DNA of 25,138 nucleotides from a virus, in IMG/VR virus record IMGVR_UViG_3300048063_000406, positions 1-25,138 of that record; one strand, written 5' to 3'. This document shows positions 17,301 to 22,600 of this stretch, piece after piece (position 1 is the first letter of the stretch; each line of letters opens with the position of its first letter). The translations under genes were made by a program, and so were the position numbers. The notes below the pieces were generated by a model. That model was not told the DNA's origin, did not search any database, and saw nothing but the letters and a program-made list of their open reading frames with translations.

Positions 17301-19473
17301 TTCTGGTGGTAAGGTTTACCATACTGAAATTGTACTTCCCGGATCGGAATACACCGAACCTCCTGCAGTTATTATTAGTGGAACTGGAACTGGTAATGCT
17401 GGTGCTGAAATTGAGTCATTTATTACTATTGATAGTCCCGCAGTTCGTATGGGTATTGCTATTGATGAAGATGGAGTAACGGAATCAACTACTCCAACAA
17501 ACTTTAAATTTGATTATCCAGTATATCTAGAATCAGATACCGAATACTCTATGGTTGTAGAAACAGATTCTACAGATTATCTTATCTGGGCGTCTAAGTT
17601 AGGTGAAACTGAAATTGCTACTAGTACTACAGTAACAACTCAACCTGCTTTAGGATCATTATTCAAATCTCAAAATACTAATAATTGGGTTGAAGATTTA
17701 TTTGAAGATGTTAAGTTTAAACTTAACCGTGCAGAATTTGATACTTCAAGAACCGCATCTTTATTACTTACAAATGAAGATTTGGGATATGAAAAATTAG
17801 AAATTAATAGTGTTGAATCTAATGCAGAATCAAATACTTCTGCTACATCAACTCTGTTTAAGAATAATAATTTCATTCTTAAAATAAATCATCCGGATAA
17901 TGGATTTGATTCTGATAAAAAATCATATGTATTCTTTAAAAATTGTTTAGATGTTGGTGGAGTTGCTGCTTCACAACTTAATAGTAGACTATACCAAGTT
18001 CATAATACGGGTATAGATTACTATAACATTTTCTCTAGTAGTAGATCTTCGTCAAATGCTTTTGGTGGAGGAGATTCCATCTTAGCATCATATAACAGAA
18101 AATTTGAAAAGTTACATGCAGTAGTTCCTTTCTTATCTTTTGGAAGTACAGAAGTTACCAGTTTTGTACAAACAACCAATGTTTCTCCAGTAGATGATAA
18201 CGTTAATACATTTACTTCATATAGTCAAACTGGTTATGAAAAAACATTCTTGAATGAAGATATATTCTTTATCAACCAGAAGTTAATCGCTTCAAGAGTA
18301 AATCAAATTATTAATAATCTAGATAGGTCTCTTACATATAAAATGGATCTTTCAAGTTCTGTTTCTCATCTATCACCTATCATAGATCTATCTCGTTCCA
18401 CCGTCAAAACTATTACAAACAAAGTAGAAAATGCGACAGGTTCTGAAGATAGATTTGGAAGAAAAAATCAAATCTTAGAATTTTATCCAGTATATAATTT
18501 TATTGTTTCTGGAATTGATACCACTACAGAAATTATTCAACCAAATCAGACTATTGCTGGATCCACAACCAATGCATCCGGTGAAATTATTAAAGTTACT
18601 GGTACTACAGTATATGTCAAGTTAAAAACTACTAATGCATTTACTCCAGGTGAACAATTAAGTTTTTCAAATCAAACTTTTGCCGGAACTACTACAGTAG
18701 CTTTGTCGGGTGCATCTAAAGAAGTATTCCAAATTCCTAATATAATTGTTCCTCCAACATATGTAACAGCAAGAAACCCATCAGTTCTTGCTGATACTTA
18801 TGACAATAAAATTACAGGAAAAATTGTTTTATGGAATGAAAAATCTGGTAAATTAACTGTAGTCAATGATAAACAACCAATTTCTGATGATTACACAGGA
18901 AAGATTATTGACTCTGCATCATTTACAAGAAATGCCTCAGTTGATGCTCAAAACGAAGACATCTTTAGAGTTGGAGATATTTTATCATATCAAGATCAAC
19001 CAAATGACGAATATAATTTCATTGAAATTTCTAAAATTACATATTCAAATGGTACGGATTATGTTTCTGATACTCAATCAAAAAATAGTTCTAGTGTTGC
19101 CAAATATGTAACTAAAGAAATTGCCATTGAAAATCCGGGAACATCAATTGATGTTAAGACTACTGTAAATGTGTCTGACATTGAAAATATTAAAATTCTT
19201 TATAGAATTAAAAAATCTTCTTCTCAAGAAAATTTTGATGATATTGAATGGGTATATTTCAATGAAACTGGAAATCCTGATGTAGATGTAATTGCATCTT
19301 CAGAAAATTCTATTAGTAGTATTTCAGAAAAACAAGATTCATATCAAGAGTTATCATATAGTATTGAAGATCTCCCTGAGTTTTCTTCATTCGCTATCAA
19401 GATCGTAATGAAGTCTAGTAATCCAGCATATGTTCCTAAAGTTCAAGACTTGAGAGCAGTAGCTTCTTATTAA
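11356..19473 (+). CDS. Giant DUF4815-type virion protein at the gp9/gp10 position
   Basis: A 2705-residue structural protein, 25 bases downstream of gp8 and probably co-transcribed with it. Its N-terminus, with NLNVAPFYDDFDQEKNFY, then PGYSIQARELTQLQSILQNQ and FKQGELVIPGEVG, is the signature of DUF4815 (PF16075), a family of large tail or baseplate proteins in myoviruses. A charged helix follows at residues 1360-1400 (RRYTMRDIGKLEKRIERLEY), probably a coiled coil. Next come a segment with INRLKPNTNISVFMESRDIS (about 1630) and a conserved domain opening with NPLAQTF (1784-1790) and closing with QPALGSLFKSQN (2096-2108). That domain is interrupted at about 1931-2020 by GSDY/GSEY repeats. Beta modules of the same kind also occur at about 95-175, 665-810 and 2390-2450. 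It lies where T4 carries genes 9 and 10, but I see no gp9 or gp10 similarity. A virion role is likely; attachment of fibres to the baseplate is inference. Confidence 0.85.
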   Translation: MPQKTNLNVAPFYDDFDQEKNFYKVLIRPGYSIQARELTQLQSILQNQIEQFGKYAFKQGELVIPGEVGLNTKLNFVKLSSISEIPVNQDGQIVYKKYDASGLKGQTLRGLTSGVVATVIEAFTASETASDVIYVNYTNSGDAGNEETFRQGETLEVVDGVNTPLLVVGTDGSVLPTSIEVTNPDTSEVTSLESPAMGYASAIKVEEGIYFVNGYFVRNDTQLLVIDRYYNKPSAKIGFKIVESIVTPEEDESLYDNSIGSNNYTAPGAHRLQIVLNIVKYSLSEITDKNFIQLLTVRSGVVQSIVSQTDYNLLEQTLARRTYDESGDYVVDNFSLDIREFYQENGNLGVYGQDEFGLVNGLELQAAKEKLVASIGPGKAYIKGYEIVNKETKYLNVGKARETLNREDIRLNTKGLPTYKVTNTFGTIPLNAEGSELTAYPNIFLCSNFNDGSIGSNNTEGTNDSKQTLSRRGQFFDVNSGIKTIYINIDTFYANTYSTLTDANFESVLGTLWFVQTRTDVGEPSVVNSVKSLAFSKVNRIEVNSSTGVTFLELTITGRKDLLDSYFLEYDTSAGSNYREVYLTENDAINGSTPFGTVIDYNETITPVIGLAKPSNFTLIERGSGFNEDSDSVVSKGRLSNGNAVYNTTFGLSYFDPQFFTKILLDEEIVADGRFASGKYVYGLESGAYGVVEGPSDGRFTTNKTLMVKTLFGNFMSGETIRDEDNNSVRVAKDNTISHFVVNNRGSNYVNGSKLRIDGVEFDSSKVTLSIASGAIISAVVSNRELFKKEYAKPPVINVIQGDGGGNPTASVITPVLVRNSVVTYTPQNVKSFFCEYGSGNANKFTSDVEVNKEKFAEITSITNFTFSGTKGRKYIECNGFGGDATKFVNQGDLIQFSDSTDTIIRSIVQYSTKPEGVLKSRVYLDRSLPQDVSNSSVVRVRPSISNFNQGTLLYKTGSNQVSSIVVDSEDSKIAYFLRRDFVATGVGGAGVITFAAQLPFGTQRFVSFSEGNFLITVLDPGDAPDIVEGDIVYVTQDQVIIKASSDSASGLTSGSVMLNLAETYFGSIPSGGAYPTLKLTATLEVTKAKPRLKTAVVNKRIVIDSPGDMIIPFRGSDYDSESLAIYSYADVYKLRYVYEGSSSEPPVVDRNGNLVSGIDVSNRFTFDDGQRDTVYDVSRIVLKPGFNPPSGQMVIAFDYFEHTKGDFCTVDSYLHEAGVGPEEIPSFNSPTLGKISLKDVLDYRPKVDNDSIISGFQDNALLSAANTRSFTGTGGVITSTPAPDSNLEFTFSFTQTQYLDRIDALFLNKKGEFIIKEGNSSLNPTKPDLISDAVPLYYMYVPAFTQSSKDVRITPVDNRRYTMRDIGKLEKRIERLEYYTLLSVLEQQALNMQIIDAAGVNRFKSGFIVDNFETHKIGSLQSLDYKCSIDTQQSVMRPQSKEDSFTLVEVNQRDDQRSISGYVKNNDRVTLPYSELELLGNSFATKTINPNPFVVLQYVGDAFVGPNVDSWYDTSVAPLVNDNNTNLYSIFLAKNELKDAFSSIYNSYKVNWLGASRSFFNITSFSDVNSSISDSSVTSASVGSSSNISPENNEIGKGISTKGVGNNVISTSLSFFARSIPVKFNINRLKPNTNISVFMESRDISRWVNPDFRYTGIAGNSLSSFNSQVKTDENGNASGIILIPAGLPPRENATWTGDTKTVVYDTDADEMRFSTGVKTIRFTSSSTDAPKDDVDSYAEVKFYATGLLPENPSSIISTTPAFFKSNEGIQITDSNTENPIKPNPLAQTFNVEGFEGGVFVTSLDLFFSAKSSTIPLRVYLTDTQSGKPGKNIIPGTQKILNPETYLRVFASETLTITKDEKVIGSSSNASGPISKVFDKNNTAVNPSTTGVFTLTNDQVYTLVLSNHNGKLFKPDELLEVPSITESNNTNNKTSTLKITKDSGRVTDLKVKNTGSDYDSAILTIESPQLPGGGNSTATVRVSGGKVYHTEIVLPGSEYTEPPAVIISGTGTGNAGAEIESFITIDSPAVRMGIAIDEDGVTESTTPTNFKFDYPVYLESDTEYSMVVETDSTDYLIWASKLGETEIATSTTVTTQPALGSLFKSQNTNNWVEDLFEDVKFKLNRAEFDTSRTASLLLTNEDLGYEKLEINSVESNAESNTSATSTLFKNNNFILKINHPDNGFDSDKKSYVFFKNCLDVGGVAASQLNSRLYQVHNTGIDYYNIFSSSRSSSNAFGGGDSILASYNRKFEKLHAVVPFLSFGSTEVTSFVQTTNVSPVDDNVNTFTSYSQTGYEKTFLNEDIFFINQKLIASRVNQIINNLDRSLTYKMDLSSSVSHLSPIIDLSRSTVKTITNKVENATGSEDRFGRKNQILEFYPVYNFIVSGIDTTTEIIQPNQTIAGSTTNASGEIIKVTGTTVYVKLKTTNAFTPGEQLSFSNQTFAGTTTVALSGASKEVFQIPNIIVPPTYVTARNPSVLADTYDNKITGKIVLWNEKSGKLTVVNDKQPISDDYTGKIIDSASFTRNASVDAQNEDIFRVGDILSYQDQPNDEYNFIEISKITYSNGTDYVSDTQSKNSSSVAKYVTKEIAIENPGTSIDVKTTVNVSDIENIKILYRIKKSSSQENFDDIEWVYFNETGNPDVDVIASSENSISSISEKQDSYQELSYSIEDLPEFSSFAIKIVMKSSNPAYVPKVQDLRAVASY

Positions 19474-19474
19474 A

Positions 19475-19684
19475 ATGAAACACATAAAAGTTAAAAACGA
19501 AGATCACTTATACCGTGATTCTAGTACAGGCGCGATCATAAATACTGACAGATCTTCCTTTGAAAAATATAAGAAGTCTAGAAATAAGTTTCGTAATATG
19601 GAACAGGAATTAGACTACGTGAAAAATGAGGTCGGTGAAATCAAATCCCTACTGCACCAGTTGCTGAAGTCCAATGGTTCTTAG
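19475..19684 (+). CDS. Small charged coiled-coil protein between baseplate and fibre genes
   Basis: A 69-residue protein starting one base after the stop of the DUF4815 gene and overlapping the fibre gene by 11 bases (19674-19684), which suggests translational coupling. The N-terminal half is basic and polar (MKHIKVKNEDHLYRDSSTGA). The C-terminal half, about residues 38-66, has heptad-like hydrophobic spacing (L.YVKNEVGEIKSLLHQLL), so it probably forms an amphipathic helix or coiled coil. The HLYRD..TGAI.NTD pattern resembles small hypothetical proteins found beside structural genes in marine T4-like phages, from memory. It has no membrane segment. It could be a minor virion part, a linker or an assembly helper for the fibre; nothing in the sequence decides. 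It ends with TAG, showing that TAG is a working stop in this phage. Confidence 0.75.
   Translation: MKHIKVKNEDHLYRDSSTGAIINTDRSSFEKYKKSRNKFRNMEQELDYVKNEVGEIKSLLHQLLKSNGS
19537..19544 (+). promoter_or_regulatory. Possible weak late promoter (CATAAATA)
   Basis: CATAAATA differs from the T4 late octamer only at the first base and fits the looser NATAAATA form I recall for cyanophages. It lies inside the small 69-residue gene, 130 bases before the fibre ATG, much farther than the other two late sites. It may be chance in AT-rich coding DNA. Confidence 0.25.
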
Positions 19685-22600
19685 AAATGTAGCAAAATCT
19701 TTTAGTCTAGAACAACAAAGACTAGAAATTAATTTAATTGCTTCTGATGTGTATGCTTTAGAGCAGGGAGCGGTAGCACCTACTACCTATACCATGAACC
19801 CTGTTGATGGTAGTGGACCAGACAGGAAAATAATTAGACTTACAGGTTCTGATGGCATTAATGCTGATGTCGTATTAGTTGCAGGAACTGGTTTATCAAT
19901 TGGATTATCCGGTGGTCAAATAACATTTACTAATAATGCAGTAGAAACTGATCCCGTATACAGTGCCTCTGCTGCAGCAAATGTAACTAATACTAAGATA
20001 ACTAATTGGGATACAGCATATGGTTGGGGCAACCATACCTTATCGGGATATGCAACACAGATCTATGTTAATACTGCACTAACTAATTTAAACAATTGGG
20101 ATACTGCATATGGTTGGGGTAATCATAGTGCTGCTGGATATTTAACTTCGGTTGCATTAAATGATATTACCGATGTTGATACCACAGGAGTTACTACTGG
20201 TCAAGCACTTATTTGGAATGCTCCTAGTAGCACTTGGATAGCAGGAACAGTTGCTTCATCAGGTGGTGGAATTGCATTAACAGATATTACTGTAACTTCT
20301 TTATCTCCTGGTACTGCAAGTTTAACATACGATAATACTACTGGTGTATTCAGCTATACACCTCCAGATCTTTCGGGATACTCCACATTCTCTGGAAGTT
20401 ATAATGATCTAACTGACAAACCTACATTCTCAGTATCAGATCTATCTGATGTAAGTTCCACATCTCCATCAACTGGTCAGGTATTGAAATGGGATGGTGC
20501 AGAATGGTCACCTGCTGCTGATTTGACTGCATCTGGTACTGGTATTGCACTATCAGATATATCAGTTAATGTACTTTCAGTAGGTACTGCAAGTTTATCA
20601 TATAATAATACTACTGGTGTATTCAGCTATACACCTCCAGATCTTTCGGGATACTCTACATTTTCTGGAAGTTATACAGATTTAACTAATCAACCCACAT
20701 TATTCTCCGGAAGTTATACAGATTTAACTAATCAACCTACATTATTCTCAGAAAGTTATAATGATCTAACTGATAAACCTACATTATTTTCTGAAAGTTA
20801 TAATGATCTAACTGATAAACCTACATTATTTTCTGGAAGTTACGTAGATTTAACTAATAAACCAACAATTCCTTCGTCATTAAATGATTTAATTGATGTA
20901 TTAATTTCAGGAACTCCTAATGATGGAGCGGTTCTTAAATATAATGGTACGAATAGTAGATGGGAATTAGGTGCTGACCAAAATAGTGGAACAGGTGGTG
21001 GTGGATCAGGTGGCGGTGGTAATGTTGCCGTAGGGTCTATCATGATGTGGTCGGGGGCTATCGTTGATATTCCTACTGGATGGCAACTTTGTGATGGTAC
21101 AGGCGATTCTCCTGATTTAAGAGATAGATTTGTTGTAGGTTCTGGTAGTACTTATGCAGTAGGATCTACGGGTGGTAATGCAGATTCTACTTTACCATCT
21201 CATACACATACTTTTTCTGGTAGTGGTACTTCAAACGGTACTACTGATAGTCAATTAAGTAATCACTCTCATAATGTTTCTGGTTCTGGTAGTACAAATA
21301 ACACCGGAAGTCATAGTCATAACTGGGGTGCTAATACATGGGCAGTACAGAGTGGTAGTAATGCTGATGCATTAGATAATCCTCAAGGAAATGGTGGTGG
21401 AAATAAAAGTTCAAATACTTCTAGTTCAGGATCACACTCGCATAATGTAAGTATAAGTGGAAGTACAAATAGTTCAAATCTAAGTCATAGTCACAATGTT
21501 AGTGTTAATGTAAGTCTTAGTGGTAATACTGGAACTGCGGGTATCTCTTCTGTTGGAACAAATATCCCCCCATATTATTCATTATGTTTTATATACTGCA
21601 CAACTGCTTCTGGTGGCAGTACTAGTAATTTTATTGAACTAGATGATTTATCAGTTAATGTACTCTCAGCAGGTACGGCAGATTTATCATACAATGATGC
21701 TACAGGATTATTTTCATATACACCACCAGATCTTTCAGGATACTCTACATTCTCTGGAAGTTATAATGATCTAACTAATCAACCTACATTATTTTCAGGA
21801 AACTATAATGATCTAACTAATCAACCTACATTATTTTCAGGAAGTTATACAGATTTAACTAATAAACCAGCAACTCCTACAGGATACACAAATTCTGATG
21901 TTGACTCGCATTTAAATGTAACATCTCCTCCAACTAATGGTCATGTATTAAGTTGGAATAATGGCGACTATGCTTGGGTAGCACAATCTAGTGGCGGTAG
22001 TAGTGGAGGTTCAGGAACAACATATCAATGGGCAGATGGTGTAGTAGCGTCTGGATGGAGTGCTAGCGACCTTTCATCTGAGATGTTTGATGGAAGTTTG
22101 ACTAGTTGGTCAAAAGCAGAAACTACAAGTGCAGATTACCTAGGATGGGATAATACTGCTAATGGTGCAAATCTTCCCATACTTAATGGTCCTGTAGAAA
22201 TTTTTGTTAGATATGCAGATACTGCAAATTACACGTATGAAGTAAATGGAGCATCTGTTACTCCAGATGTAAGTGGAGCGGTAGGAGCTACTGGTGGTTG
22301 GGTTACTCTTACTTCTGGGACTGCTGGTAGTTTTAAAGTTTCAACTACAAATACCAGTTTAAATATTTCAATTTCCGGTGTTAAATCAAACGGATTATTA
22401 TTGACTCCAACTGCATTATACAATGACACTAATGGTTCTTATGAAAATTCTAATGTAGATTCACATCTCAATATTAGTAGTGCTTCTTCAGGTCAAATTC
22501 TCAGTTGGAATGGTTCTGATTATGCTTGGGTAGCAGATCAGACTGGTGGCAGTGGTGGCAGTGGTTCATCAGATCCCATAGGTACTATTGTTGCCTGGGC

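Noticed and set aside
2680-18000. Many antisense open frames of 60-110 codons within the giant genes
   Set aside because: All lie opposite clearly conserved coding sequence, none has a recognisable product, and no - strand promoter was seen.
20658-20867. CRISPR-like regular repeats
   Set aside because: The units are contiguous with no spacers, are 42 bases long, and encode an intact 14-residue fibre repeat.
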